A model generated the notes under the pieces. It was not told the origin of the DNA. It searched no databases and saw nothing but the letters and a program-made list of their open reading frames with translations. DNA of 64,000 nucleotides from NCBI GenBank assembly GCA_023548195.1, contig JAJHZJ010000082.1:930001-994000 (forward strand). The letters run 5' to 3'. Both the position numbers and the translations under genes were made by a program. Within the stretch, counting starts at the first letter, position 1. Each line of letters starts with the position of its first letter. This DNA comes from Bettongia penicillata ogilbyi. Taxonomy: Eukaryota; Chordata; Mammalia; Diprotodontia; Potoroidae. This document shows, one piece after another, positions 11,225 to 21,125 of this stretch.

Positions 11225-11450
11225 TTATTGTTGTTTCAGTTGTCATTTCAACTATTCGTGATCCCATTTAGTTTTCTTATCAAAGACTCCTACTCCAGTT
11301 CATTTTACAGATGAGGGACTGAGGCAAATAAGGTTAACTGACTTGCCCAAGGTCACACAGCTAGTGAGTGTCTGAGGCTAGATTTGAACCCAGGAAGACG
11401 AGTCCTCCTGACTCAGGCTAGGCACTCTATCCATCGCGCCAACTTGGCCA
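11225..11450 (-). mobile_element. MAR1-like SINE, antisense
   Basis: Reverse complement of a tRNA-derived marsupial SINE: tail part (GTTGTTTCAGTTGTCATTTC), ACTTGCCCAAGGTCACACAG, CTAGTGAGTGTCTGAGGCTA, then GGAAGACGAGTCCTCCTGAC and the head end near 11440. Confidence 0.85.
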
Positions 11451-11599
11451 CTTAGGATAAACAGTAAATTTAGCTGGCATGTATACAGTGAGTGAAGAGA
11501 AATAATGTTAAATATGTCCAGAAAAGTAAACAAGAGCCAAATGATGTAAGGCTTTAAAAGCTTCGCACCTTCGAGGTCCCTATGCTCCCTGGGGCTTCT

Positions 11600-11720
11600 G
11601 CCTTTTTGACTGGATGGCTTCTCCCAGAATCTCTATTTCTCTCTCCATCATCTACTGCAGGAACATCCCAGTGCATGATTAGCAAGGAAATGCCTTTTTA
11701 ATTGGATGGCTTCTCAGAAC
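11600..11720 (+). repeat. Short spaced direct repeat
   Basis: TGCCTTTTTGACTGGATGGC at 11600 recurs about 91 bases later as TGCCTTTTTAATTGGATGGC (11691), both followed by TTCTC and AGAA. The 42-bp inverted-repeat copy lies immediately before the second unit. Origin unknown, perhaps an old LTR. Confidence 0.6.
11651..11692 (+). repeat. 42-bp perfect inverted repeat, copy 1
   Basis: Exact reverse complement of 13235-13276 over 42 bases (starts TCTACTGCAGGAACATCCCA). Flanks share nothing. Confidence 0.9.
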
Positions 11721-11821
11721 AAACTCACTCACTCCTCTCCAGATGCCACCAGGGTGGTAGCACCATGCTACCCTCCACCCTCCCATCTTTTTTCATTGCC
11801 TCCTTTTGGAGGAAACGTTTA

Positions 11822-11930
11822 CATATAATATAAATAAACACATATATAATATATATATAATATATATAAATATATATATAATATATATATTAAATATTAA
11901 ATATATTAAATATAAAAAACACATATAATA
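11822..11930. repeat. AT-rich simple repeat
   Basis: Irregular ATATATAA/TTAAATA repeats about 110 bp long, self-complementary and able to form cruciforms. Confidence 0.9.
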
Positions 11931-12117
11931 CATTTTGGAAGAGCAGTAGGAAAGGGCACTTGACCCAAGCTTTGAAGGAATTAAGGATTTCTAAAGGCAG
12001 ACGTAGAGGGAGGTGTGCATCCTAGACATAGCCTGCACAAAAGGATGTAGCTGGGAAATGACAGGCTGTCACTCTCTGCCAGGCCCCCATTTTCAGCTTC
12101 CACTCAGGTGGGATTTT

Positions 12118-12209
12118 TCCCATTAGAATGTGATCTCTCTGAGGCCAGGTACTGTCTTACTTTTTGCTTATATTTATATGCCCAACACTTAACACAGTAC
12201 TTGGCATGG
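12118..12209 (+). mobile_element. L2 3' end fragment
   Basis: CCCATTAGAATGTGATCTCT, GAGGCCAGGTACTGTCTTAC and ACACTTAACACAGTACTTGG are the last block of L2 in sense orientation. Confidence 0.75.
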
Positions 12210-12415
12210 GCTTGGAATAAGGAAGACTCATCTTGCTGAATTCAAATCTGGCCTCAGATACTTACCAAGTGTGTGACCCTGGGCAAGTCATTTAACCTTG
12301 TTTGCCTTGGTTTCCTCATCTCTAAAATGGGCTGGAGAAATGGCAAAGTACTCCAGCATCTTTGCCAAGAAAACCCCAAAAGACTTGGATAGGACTGAAT
12401 AACAAGAACAAATGC
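12210..12415 (+). mobile_element. MAR1-like SINE
   Basis: GTGTGACCCTGGGCAAGTCA, TTTCCTCATCTCTAAAATGG, CTGGAGAAATGGCAAAGTAC, CTTTGCCAAGAAAACCCCAA and GGATAGGACTGAATAACAAG follow the marsupial SINE whose 3' part resembles an RTE/BovB tail. The tRNA-like head is incomplete. Confidence 0.85.
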
Positions 12416-12479
12416 TTGTTAACTGAAATGTTTTGCTGACTGACTCCAAATGCCAAGATGAAGAGGAATCCATATTTTT

Positions 12480-12740
12480 GATACCTAGCTATTGGTTTAT
12501 CAAGGCAGAGCAGCGGCACCTTTACCGATTCCTCCCTCCAGGATATTGTTGTGGACTATGATGAATTCTACAGCCAGTAAAAATACGGATTTCTTCTGCA
12601 GAGCACTTAGGTTGTCTGGACAAAAGGACCCTGCATTTGCTGTATACCTGCTCCAGCTGGCAGACTCTTATGTTTGGCAATAGTATCCTACAGAAGATAC
12701 TTAAAACTAGCTTGCAAAAGGGAGTGGTGGAGGTGGTGAT
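12480..12740. other. Unidentified stretch
   Basis: Not a recognised repeat. A short frame on the plus strand reads LQDIVVDYDEFYSQ then stops (about 12538-12582), which looks protein-like but is too short to assign. Could be a fragment of a processed pseudogene. Confidence 0.25.
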
Positions 12741-12774
12741 GTAGGTAACTGTGGCTAAGGATCACCAACTGGTA

Positions 12775-13050
12775 CAGCTTTGGCAGCCAGGTGGTGTAGC
12801 AGATAGAGCTCTGGACCTAGAGTCAGGAAGCCCCAAGTTCAAATTCAGACTCAGAAATATTTACTGGCTGTGTGAACCCAGGGAAAATCACTTCGTTTCC
12901 ATTTCCTCAGTTTCTTCAGCAACGAAATGGGGATAAGAATACTATCTACCTTGCAGAGTTGTCATAAGGATCAAATGAGATATTTGTAAATGATTATCAT
13001 AGGAAGGCATATATCAGGCACTTTATAAATGAGTATTATCTTCTCCACTC
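12775..13050 (+). mobile_element. THER1-type CORE-SINE
   Basis: Nearly full length: head CAGCCAGGTGGTGTAGCAGA, core CTGGCTGTGTGAACCCAGGG, AAATGGGGATAAGAATACTA, GAGTTGTCATAAGGATCAAA, and tail ACTTTATAAATGAGTATTAT. Confidence 0.85.
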
Positions 13051-13234
13051 CTTACAGCTAAACAGCAACACTGCACTGGCCTGGCCTGAGGTAAATACCC
13101 AACTATTCTAGGAAACTGTCCAGTTCATCAGACCACAGATTTCTCAGAGAGACTTAACAGTTTCACCAGGGGCAGTGCTCATTAGACTATATGCTGCTCT
13201 CTCAGTGCCCCCCAACCTCAACTCTGTAGCCTGC

Positions 13235-13276
13235 CATTTCCTTGCTAATCATGCACTGGGATGTTCCTGCAGTAGA
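13235..13276 (-). repeat. 42-bp perfect inverted repeat, copy 2
   Basis: Exact reverse complement of 11651-11692, in otherwise unrelated sequence (about 13050-13420) that I cannot assign to a known family. Confidence 0.9.
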
Positions 13277-13629
13277 GAGTTTTGACATACAGGTCTAGGA
13301 CTGGCAACATAGTCCCCACCATTGTACAATGGCGACAAGAATATGGGTAGTGGTGGAGAGAGGAGGTTGATCAATGGAAATGCTATGGAGGAAGCAAGAT
13401 ATGAAATTGTTCCTCTTAATAATAAAAGCTGATGTTTATATAGTGCTTTATTGTCCATATAATGCACTCTAAAAGAAACCATGGCCTACAAAAGGCTCTT
13501 TACCCCTAAAAAAGATTTTGTACTACTGGAAAGCAGCAAGACTCAAAGGCAAGCTTCAACCCCTTAATCTTCTGACTTATGCTCTTATTAGTCCTATTTT
13601 ACAGATGAGAACACAGAGGTCTACAGAGG

Positions 13630-13717
13630 TTAAATGTTCATCAGTTGGAGAGGGACTGAACAAGTCATGGTATATGAATGTGATAGAATACTATTGTGCT
13701 ATTAGAAAATATGAAAG
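13630..13717 (+). mobile_element. L1 ORF2 3' end, first piece (split by HAL1-A)
   Basis: CATCAGTTGGAGAGGGACTG and GAATACTATTGTGCTATTAG are the end of marsupial L1 ORF2. The same L1 resumes at 16480 after the HAL1 insertion. 13704-13717 is the left target-site duplication. Confidence 0.8.
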
Positions 13718-13730
13718 GTGGGGAGGAGCC

Positions 13731-13740
13731 AAGATGGCGG
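13731..13740 (+). promoter_or_regulatory. YY1-like site at the HAL1-A 5' end
   Basis: AAGATGGCGG, 14 bases into the element, matches the YY1 core (AAGATGGC) known to position transcription starts in human L1. The equivalent site in HAL1-B is mutated (AAGACGGTGG). Confidence 0.6.
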
Positions 13741-14392
13741 AGTGGAAAGACTCATGTATGCTAGCCCCGAACCCACAGCCCATAAATTTCCTGTAAAAAG
13801 AACTCCCCACAAATTCTGGAGCAGTGCAACCTGCGCAGAAACACAGTGGAAGAGATTTCCATTCCAGAGAGCCCTGGAAAGCCGTCCCCAAAGGTCTGTC
13901 GTGCTCCAGACGGCGGAGCCCACCCCTGCGCTGCCCTGGCTGGGGCCCAGGCCCCAGAGGAGCAGATCCAAGCAGGCTTCAGGGACAGAACCTCCAGTGA
14001 CCACGAAGGTCCCTCCACCCACAGGTGCTGCAGGTCAGTCAGAGAGATTTCTGGGCTGGCCGAGAGGGGAACAGGGTGTCTCCGTGACTCGGGCCCCCTT
14101 GGGAGGCGGCAGCAGAGGCAGCGGCAGCTGGGAACTCCCGGAGCAGCAGGCAGGAGCTCAGGGCCATTACCGAAGGTCTCTGCATAAACCCCCTGAGGGA
14201 ACTGAGGCTGGGAGGCGGCCCTGCCTGCACCTGAGCACCAGAACTTAAGCTCACATTGAATAGCAGCTGCTCCCTCTGCGGAAAGCCCTGAGGCTGGGGA
14301 GCAGCATTTGAATCTCAGACACCAAGCACTAGCTGGGCAGATCTAGGCAGGGGTGGAGAGGAATCTCAGAAGTCAAGTAACTGGCTGGAAAA

Positions 14393-15480
14393 ATGCCCAG
14401 AAAAGGGAAGAAAAAGAAGACCATAGAAAGCTACTTTCTTGGGGAACCAATGTTCCTGCCATTTGAGGAAGTACAATGCTTGCCATCAGGGAAAGACGTG
14501 GAGGTTGGGGTCTCTGAATCCCAGACATCCCAGGTGGATGTCCGGTGGGATCAGGCCATGGAAGAACTCAAAAAGGATTTTGAAAATCAAGTTAGACAGA
14601 TGGAAGAAAAACTGGGAAGAGAAATGAGAGAGATGCAAGAAAAGCATGAAAAATGGGTCAATACCCTGCTAAAGGAGACCCAAAAAAGAAGAAAATAACA
14701 CCTTGAAAAATAGGCTCACTCAATTGGCAAAAGAGGTTCAAAAAGCCATTGAGGAGAAGAATGCTTTCAAAAGCAGAATTAGCCAAATGGAAAAGGAGGT
14801 CCAAAAGCTCACTGAAGAAAATAGTTCTCTCAAAATTAGAATGGAACAGATGGGGGCTAATGACTTTCTGAGAAACCAAGAAATCACAAAACAAAACCAA
14901 AAGAATGAAAAAAATGGAAGAGAATGTGAAATATCTCATTGGAAAAACAACTGACCTGGAAAAGAGATCCAGGAGAGACAAATTAAAAATTATGGGACTA
15001 CCTGAAAGCCATGATCAAACAAAGAGCCTAGACATCATCTTTCATGAAATTATCAAGGAAAACTCCCCTGATATTCTAGAACCAGAGGGCAAAATAAGTA
15101 TTGAAGGAATCCATCGATCACCGCCTGAAAAAGATCCAAAAAGGGAAACTCCTAGGAACATTGTGCCCAAATTCCAGAATTCCCAGGTCAAGGAGAAAAT
15201 ATTGCAAGCAGCTAGAAAGAAACAATTTCAGTATTGTGGAAATACAATCAGGATAACTCAAGATCTAGCAGCTTCTACATTAAGGGATAGAAGGGCGTGG
15301 AATAGGATATTCCAGAACTCAAAGGAACTAGGACTCAATCCAAGAATCACCTACCCAGCTAAACTGAGTATAAATACTTCAGGGGAAAATATGGTCTTTC
15401 AATGAAATAGAGGACTTTCAAGCATTCTTGATGAAAAGACCAGAGCTGAAAAGAAAATTTGACTTTCAAACCCAAGAATG
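14393..15480 (+). pseudogene. HAL1-A ORF1 (RNA-binding protein), frameshifted
   Basis: L1 ORF1p is the trimeric RNA-binding chaperone of L1 ribonucleoprotein particles. The reading starts MPRKGKKKKTIES, followed by an acidic/Ser-rich stretch, a long heptad coiled coil (LEELKKDF-like to about codon 165), an RRM-like region beginning RSRRDKLKIMGLPESHD, and a C-terminal domain with RETPRNIV and ITYPAKLS. Three indels against the sibling copies break it: a 5-base deletion near 14687, an extra A near 14911 and an extra A near 15372. Frames therefore run 14393-14698, 14703-14954 and 14905-15405. Without these the product would be about 360 residues, like other L1 ORF1 proteins. Non-functional now. 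Confidence 0.9.
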
Positions 15481-16370
15481 AAAAGAAGCATGAAAAAGTA
15501 AACAACAAAGAGAAGTCATAAGGGACTTACCAAAGTTGAACTGTTTACATTCGTACATGGAAAGACAATATTTGTAACTCTTAAAACTTTTCAGTATCTG
15601 GGTAGTTGGTGGGACCACACACACACCCATACACGCACACACGTGCACACACACATACACACATGCACGCGCATACAGAGACAGAGAGCACAGAGTGAAT
15701 TGAATAGGATGGGACCATATCTTAAAAGAAATTAAGGTAAATGATGAGAGAGAAATGTAGTGGGAGGAGAGAGGGTGAAATGGAATGGGGTAAATTATAT
15801 CTCATTCAAGAGGCAAGGAGGAGATTTTCTAGTGGAGGGAAAAAGAGGAGAGCTGAGAAAAAAAAACCATGAGGTTTACCCTCATCACATTCGACTAAAG
15901 GAAGGACTAAAATGCACACTCATTTTGGTATGAAATCCTATCTTACAATGCAGGGAAGTGGGGGAGAAGGAGATAAGCAGGGTGGGGGGATGATGGAAGG
16001 GAGGGCAATGGGAGGAGGGAGCAATTTGAAGTCAACACTCTTGGGGGGCAGGATAGGATGGAGGGAAATACAGTTAGTCTTATACAACACGACTATTATC
16101 AAAGTCATTTGCAAAACTACACAGATAGGGCCTATATTGAATTGCCTGCCTTCCCAAAGGGAATGGGTGGGGAGGGAGGGATGGGGAGAAGTTGGAACTC
16201 AAAGTTTTAGGAACAACTGTCGAGTATTGTTCTTGCTACTAGGAAATAAGAAATACAGGTAACGGGAAATAGAAAGTTATCTGGCCCTACAGGACAAAAG
16301 AGAAGATGGGGACAAGAGAAGGGAGGGATGATAGAAGAGAGGGCAGATTGGTGATAGGGAAAATTGAAAT

Positions 16371-16412
16371 GCTCGGTGTATTGGGGTGGGGGGGAGGGGA
16401 CAAATGGGGAGA
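16371..16412 (+). other. G-rich tract in the HAL1-A 3' UTR
   Basis: Four or more runs of four G (TTGGGGTGGGGGGGAGGGGA then AATGGGGAG) fit a G-quadruplex pattern. The same position is G-rich in HAL1-B (about 23289-23316) and HAL1-D (about 42930-42963). Confidence 0.7.
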
Positions 16413-16479
16413 AAATTTGGAACCCAAAATTTTGTGAAAATGACTGTAAAAAGTTAAATAAATTTATACTAAGAAAAAA

Positions 16480-16905
16480 AGAAAATATGAAAGTTATGGT
16501 TTCAGAAAAACTTGGGAAGATTTATGAGCTGAAGCAAAGAGAAGTGAATAGAACCAGAACAACTTATACAATAACGAAAATGTCGTAAAGAACATGAATT
16601 CTGAAAGACTTTGTAACTTTAATCAATACAATGACCAATCACAGTTACAAAGAATTCATAATGAAATATGCTTTCCATTCACAGAGTACTGATTGACTCA
16701 GAGTACAAACTGAAGCACATTTTCCTTTGTTAATTTTTTTGTGGATATGACTAATATAAGACTTTGTTTTACATGACTCACAGTTATTTACACTGAGTCT
16801 TGCTTTCCTTGCCTTCTCAACAGGAGAGGAGGGGTAAGAAGAAGGAGATAATTTGAAACTGAAACAAAATTAAATTTTAAAAAAAAGTAAAAAAAGTTAT
16901 AAAAC
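16480..16905 (+). mobile_element. L1 ORF2 end and 3' UTR, second piece
   Basis: Continues the L1 cut at 13717: GGGAAGATTTATGAGCTGAA, GAGAAGTGAATAGAACCAGA, AATCAATACAATGACCAATC, then 3' UTR and an A-rich end near 16870-16905. Begins with the right target-site duplication of HAL1-A. Confidence 0.85.
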
Positions 16906-18130
16906 CAGTAGAGTCAGATTTCAGTCTATGACTTCTGACCTCAAGTTCAGAAGACTTAGTGCTTAGTTCTCAATCCAAAGGACTGAATGGGACAACAAGT
17001 CCAAGTCAAATCTACTAGTAAATGTTTAAAGTTAATAAGCCCCAAAAAGTTTAGGGGGGGGTTAACTACGCAATGCTTTCATCTATAGCAGCCTGTATCC
17101 CTTCATTGCCCTGTGAGAGTTCCTGTCTTGCTATATTGCATGGATGACTATCACATATGCCAACATATTAGAGTTTTTAGGATGAAAGAATATAACGGCA
17201 ATAAACAGCAAGTTTGAAGTTGGGACTGTATAAGAAAATCTGGGATGTGTAGCTGACACAAATGAAGGGCTACTAAAGGGCCCTTTCAAGTGAGCTATTT
17301 TGGGCTTGTTATGTGTCAGGGGAGGTCTGCTTTCACTTGTGCCCATCTAGAATTTGCATTTAGAAATAGTGCTCTCTTTCTAGTGCTCTCTCTCTCTCCC
17401 TCCCTTTGTGTGTGTATGCATAACTATATATAACAATTTCTTAGCAAGCTTAATCTTCTCTACTGATTTTGGTAATTTAATGGGGGTTTTCTGTAATATT
17501 GAATAGCAATTATGTGCATCAAAAAATTAAAACTTAAGATATATATCAAGAATAATGTACATTATTATGAGAAATATGACTTGTCCTATTGGACCTTAGC
17601 AGCTGTTGGTGTTTCTCTACTAAAGGCTCTTTCCCCTAAAAGACTTTGTATTGAAGTATATGATAGAGAGGGAAACCTCATCTTTGTCCTATGTTGATGT
17701 TAAAATAAACATATTGTATTTCATAAACCAAGATTCCCCCATTCTCCCATCAAATAACCTCCCCACAATGTCAAAGAGACACAGAGTGTGATGTAGGAGG
17801 TAGGAAACAGTTGCCAAACATTACAGGGATCAGATAAAACCTCAGTCACTAAGTCAACTATCTTGAGAAAGTCTTTCTTTCTAAACCAGCTTCCAAGTAA
17901 TAGCTCTTCCAATAAACTTTCAAGTTGGTTTGAATAAATTCAACCAAAAAATTCAAAACTGCTCTTTGGCAGGTAGTTTTACAAAACTCCAGCCACAGTC
18001 AATGTGAGAATTTGTTTAGTTTAACTATAAATGTTTGTTACGAGGTTTTTGTTTTGGGTTTTTTTGGGGGAGGTAGAGAGGAGAAAGCTGAGGTCATTAG
18101 TGGTTAAAAAACCGCAAAAAGAAGAGTCAT
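16906..18130. other. Intronic sequence without recognised features
   Basis: Mostly AT-rich. 17376-17415 is a short CT/GT-rich simple stretch. About 17620-17710 has CTAAAGGCTCTTTCCCCTAA and an AATAAA-containing end; a similar 35-bp segment lies at 13490-13525, perhaps pieces of one unnamed repeat. Confidence 0.5.
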
Positions 18131-18139
18131 TGAAACTTT

Positions 18140-18905
18140 TTTTTTCATGTGGGACATTCCATTTTTTATTTTTAATAATTTGTTTTATTTTTAATTTATG
18201 GAATAAAACAAGCATTTCCATAACACAATATAATCTAAAAAGATGATTGCATATAAAAGTGCAAATCTACTATGTGCAACTCTTAAATATATAGTAAAGT
18301 TAAGACGTAAATTTCTTTTTTCCCTTTTTTCTTCCCTCTCCCAGCCCACCCTAGAAATGGCTACCATTAGACACAAATATATGTGTGTGTGTGTGTGTAA
18401 AATTATTCTATACACCTATTTATCAGTTTTTTCTCTGGATGCAGATAGCATCTTTGTTCATATGTCCTTCATAGTTAATTTGGGTATTGATAATAAAGTA
18501 ACTTATCTGTTCAAAGTTGTTCTTAAAATAATACTGCTATTAGTGTATGCAATGTTCTCTTGATTCTGCTCATTTCACTCTCCATTATTTTGTGTAAATC
18601 TTTTTATGTTTTCCTAAGATCACTGAGCTTATCATTTTTTATAGCACAGTGATGTTCCATCACAACCATATACTACAACTTATTCAGCCTTTCCTCAATT
18701 GATGGGCATTCCTGCAATTTCCAGTTCTCTGCCACCACAAAGAGAGCCGCAATAAAAATTTAAGGCCATTTAGGTTCTTTTCCTTCCCCCTAACCATCTT
18801 TGAAAATAGATCGAATAGTGGTATTGCTGGGTCAAAGGGTATAGGTATTTTAATAAGTCTTTGGGCATGATTCCAGATTGCTCTCCAAAATACATAACAT
18901 TTATT
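18140..18905 (-). mobile_element. L1 3' end (ORF2 C terminus and 3' UTR), antisense
   Basis: On the plus strand: a 3' UTR beginning near the T-rich 18140-18190, then TTATAGCACAGTGATGTTCC, CTCAATTGATGGGCATTCCT, GGTATTGCTGGGTCAAAGGG and CCAGATTGCTCTCCAAAATA, the reverse complement of the end of mammalian L1 ORF2. 5'-truncated; frames decayed. Contains a short TG tract at 18381-18397. Confidence 0.88.
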
Positions 18906-18984
18906 CTTACAGTCTGTAAGAATTAAAAGAAGCAGTTCAGCAAGACCTCATATGCTTACTTTTATCTCTAAAACCTCATACTAA

Positions 18985-20018
18985 ATTTTGTTGAATATAA
19001 AAGAATACATTTATTTTTAGTTTTTAGCATTCATTTCCACAAGATTTTGAGCTCCAAATTTTCTCCCCATCTCTCCCATCCCTCTACTCCAAGATGGCAG
19101 GCATTCTGATTACCCCTTCCCCTAGTGTGCCCTTCTTCTGTCGTACCCTCCTCATCTCCTTTCCCCTTACTTTTTTCTAGGGTAAAATAGATTTTTATAA
19201 CCCATTACCTGCATATCTTATTTCCCAGTCAAATGTAAATACAGTTTTTAACGCTTGCTTTTAAAGCTTTCAGTTCCAAATTCTCTCCCTTCTTCCCTCC
19301 CCACCCACCCTCAGTGAGAAGGCAAGCAATTCAATATGGGTTATACATGTGTAGTTATGCAAAACACTTCCATAACCATCATGTTGTGAAAGACTAACTC
19401 TATTTCCCTCCATCCTATCCTGCCCCCCCACTTATTCTATTTTCTCCTTTGACCCTGTTCCTTTTCAAAAGTGTTTCTAACTAACAACTTCCCTAATCTG
19501 CCCTCCCTTCTATCATCACCCCCTCTTATCCTCTTTCCCCTTACTTTCCTGTAGGGTAAGCTACCCAATTGAGTGTGTATGTTATTGCCTCCTTAAGCCA
19601 AATCCAATGAGAGTAAGGTTCACTCATTCCCTCTTACCTCCCCTTCCACTATGAAACCTTTTTCTTGCCTCTTTTACACGAGATAATTTACCCCATTCTA
19701 TCTCTCCCTTTCTCCTCCCAATATATTACTCTCTCCCCCCTTAATTTTATTTTTTAGATATCTTCCCTTCATATTCAATTCACCCTATGCCCTCTATCTA
19801 TTTATATGTGTATATATCTGTTCCTGCCCTGGTGCAGTATACCCTTCCTGTTCATCTTCCAAGTTGTCTTGGGCTAGATATTTGCTTCACTCTGTCATTT
19901 TGTGGGTTCTGTAGCCGTAGAATTTGTTTAGAGTCATTTTTTACAGGTCTTTAGAGGGGTGTGAAGGACGAGCTCAAGAAAGTCCCTGCTCTTACTCTAC
20001 CATCTTGGTTCTGCCCCC
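18985..20018 (-). mobile_element. Chimeric element: L1 5' end joined to HAL1-type 3' UTR
   Basis: On the minus strand it starts at about 20018 with GGGGGCAGAACCAAGATGGT, followed by an L1-type 5' UTR (AAAATGACTCTAAACAAATT; CAGAGTGAAGCAAATATCTA; AGCCCAAGACAACTTGGAAG) to about 19835. It then passes directly into the 3' UTR seen in the HAL1 copies (GGGTGAATTGAATATGAAGG and onwards) and ends near 18985. ORF1 and ORF2 are both missing. About 1.03 kb. No clean target-site duplication. Confidence 0.75.
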
Positions 20019-20104
20019 TGAAGCATTTTTTAAAAATATATAACAGAGACCAGATAGGAGGCCAGAAATAAGCTAAGACAAGCTTTGGAAGTTATAGATT
20101 GAAT

Positions 20105-20415
20105 TTCTTACACACTTTAAAAATTTAATTTACCCCAGTTACACGTCAAAACAATTTAAAACATTTTTTAAAAATTTTGAGTTGCAAATTCTTTCCTTCC
20201 ATCTCTCCTTTCCTTCATCCATAGGATTAAGAAAGCAATCTGATACTGGCTCTACATGTGCAACTGTGTAAAACATATTTCCATATTAATAATTTTGTGG
20301 AGGAAAACCTGTACCAAAAAAAAAAGTGAAAAATAGTATGCTTTGGTCTGCATTCAGACTCCATCAATCCTTTCTCTGGAGGTAGAGAGCATTTTTTCAT
20401 CAAGAGTCCTTTGGG
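20105..20415 (-). mobile_element. L1 3' UTR, antisense, first piece (split by HAL1-B)
   Basis: TTTACCCCAGTTACACGTCA, GGCTCTACATGTGCAACTGT and TCATCAAGAGTCCTTTGGG are a reversed L1 3' UTR; the element continues at 23389. 20402-20415 is the left target-site duplication of HAL1-B. Confidence 0.85.
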
Positions 20416-20801
20416 GGGGGAGCGGAGTCAAGACGGTGGAGTAGAAAGACGCACGTTTACGAGCTCCAAACCCACAGCCCATAGATTTAACGTAAGAAGA
20501 GCTCCCCAGAAGTTCTGGATTACTACAGGGTGTGCAGAAACATAGTGGAAGAGATTTCCGTTCCAGAGAGCCCTGGAGAGCCGTCCCCAGGGTCCGCTGT
20601 GCCCCGGAAAGCGGACCCCACCCCAGCGCTGCCCTGGCCGTGGCCCCAGAGAAGTTGATCTGAGCAGGCTTCAGGGACGGAACCTCCGGGAGCCTGGAAG
20701 GTCCCTCCGCCCATGGACTCTACAGGTCAGTGAGAGACACGTCTGGGCTGGACAAAGAGGGGAGCGGGGTGTCTCTGTGGCTTGGGCCCCCTCGGGAGGA
20801 A

Positions 20802-20870
20802 GCGGCGGAGGCAGGGGCAGGAAGCGGCAGAGGCGGGGGTGGCGGCGGAGGCAGCGGTGGCGCGGCCGCA
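20802..20870 (+). repeat. GGC/GGA-rich tract in the HAL1-B 5' UTR
   Basis: Degenerate GGCGGAGGCAG-type units, very GC-rich with many CpGs and several short G runs. HAL1-A has only a short equivalent (about 14105-14130). Confidence 0.8.
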
Positions 20871-20911
20871 GAGGACCAGGACTCCCCCAGCAGCAGGCAG
20901 GATCTTCATTA

Positions 20912-21125
20912 CTGAAAGTCTCTGCATAAACCACCTGAAGGCGCTGAGCCTGGGAGATGGCCCTGCCCCACCCGCTCCATTTCTGAAGGTCTCTGCATAA
21001 AGCCCCTGAGGGAACTGAGCCGGGGAGACTGCCCCGCCTCCACCCCCTCCATTTCTGAAGGTCTCTGCATAAAGCCCCTGAGGGAACTGAGCCTGGGAGG
21101 TGGCCCTGCCTCCACCCCAGCACCA
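20912..21125 (+). repeat. Three tandem 71-72 bp monomers in the HAL1-B 5' UTR
   Basis: Units start at 20912, 20983 and 21055, each with CTGAARGTCTCTGCATAAA then CCCCTGAGGGAACTGAGC-like sequence and a CCCTGCC block. HAL1-A has one such unit (about 14169-14235). Confidence 0.88.

Larger units (their letters stand above)
13718..16479 (+). mobile_element. HAL1-A: full-length half-L1, no ORF2
   Basis: A 2.76-kb retrotransposon bounded by an exact 14-bp target-site duplication, AGAAAATATGAAAG, at 13704-13717 and 16480-16493. It starts GGTGGGGAGGAGCCAAGATG, has a GC-rich 5' UTR (to 14392), an ORF1 with frameshifts (14393 to about 15480), then goes straight into a CA-rich and purine-rich 3' UTR and an A-rich tail. 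No endonuclease or reverse transcriptase region lies between ORF1 and the 3' UTR. That layout is HAL1, mobilised by L1 enzymes in trans. It sits in older L1 sequence in the same orientation. Confidence 0.92.

Noticed and set aside
13718..14248. 176-codon open frame across the HAL1-A 5' UTR
   Set aside because: It needs a GTG start, lies in GC-rich UTR where stops are rare, and is not kept in HAL1-B.
13490..17710. Repeat pair CTACAAAAGGCTCTTTACCC (13490) and CTAAAGGCTCTTTCCCCTAA (17620) as an LTR pair around HAL1-A
   Set aside because: Similarity covers only about 35 bases, neither has LTR ends, and the HAL1-A edges are defined elsewhere by a target-site duplication.
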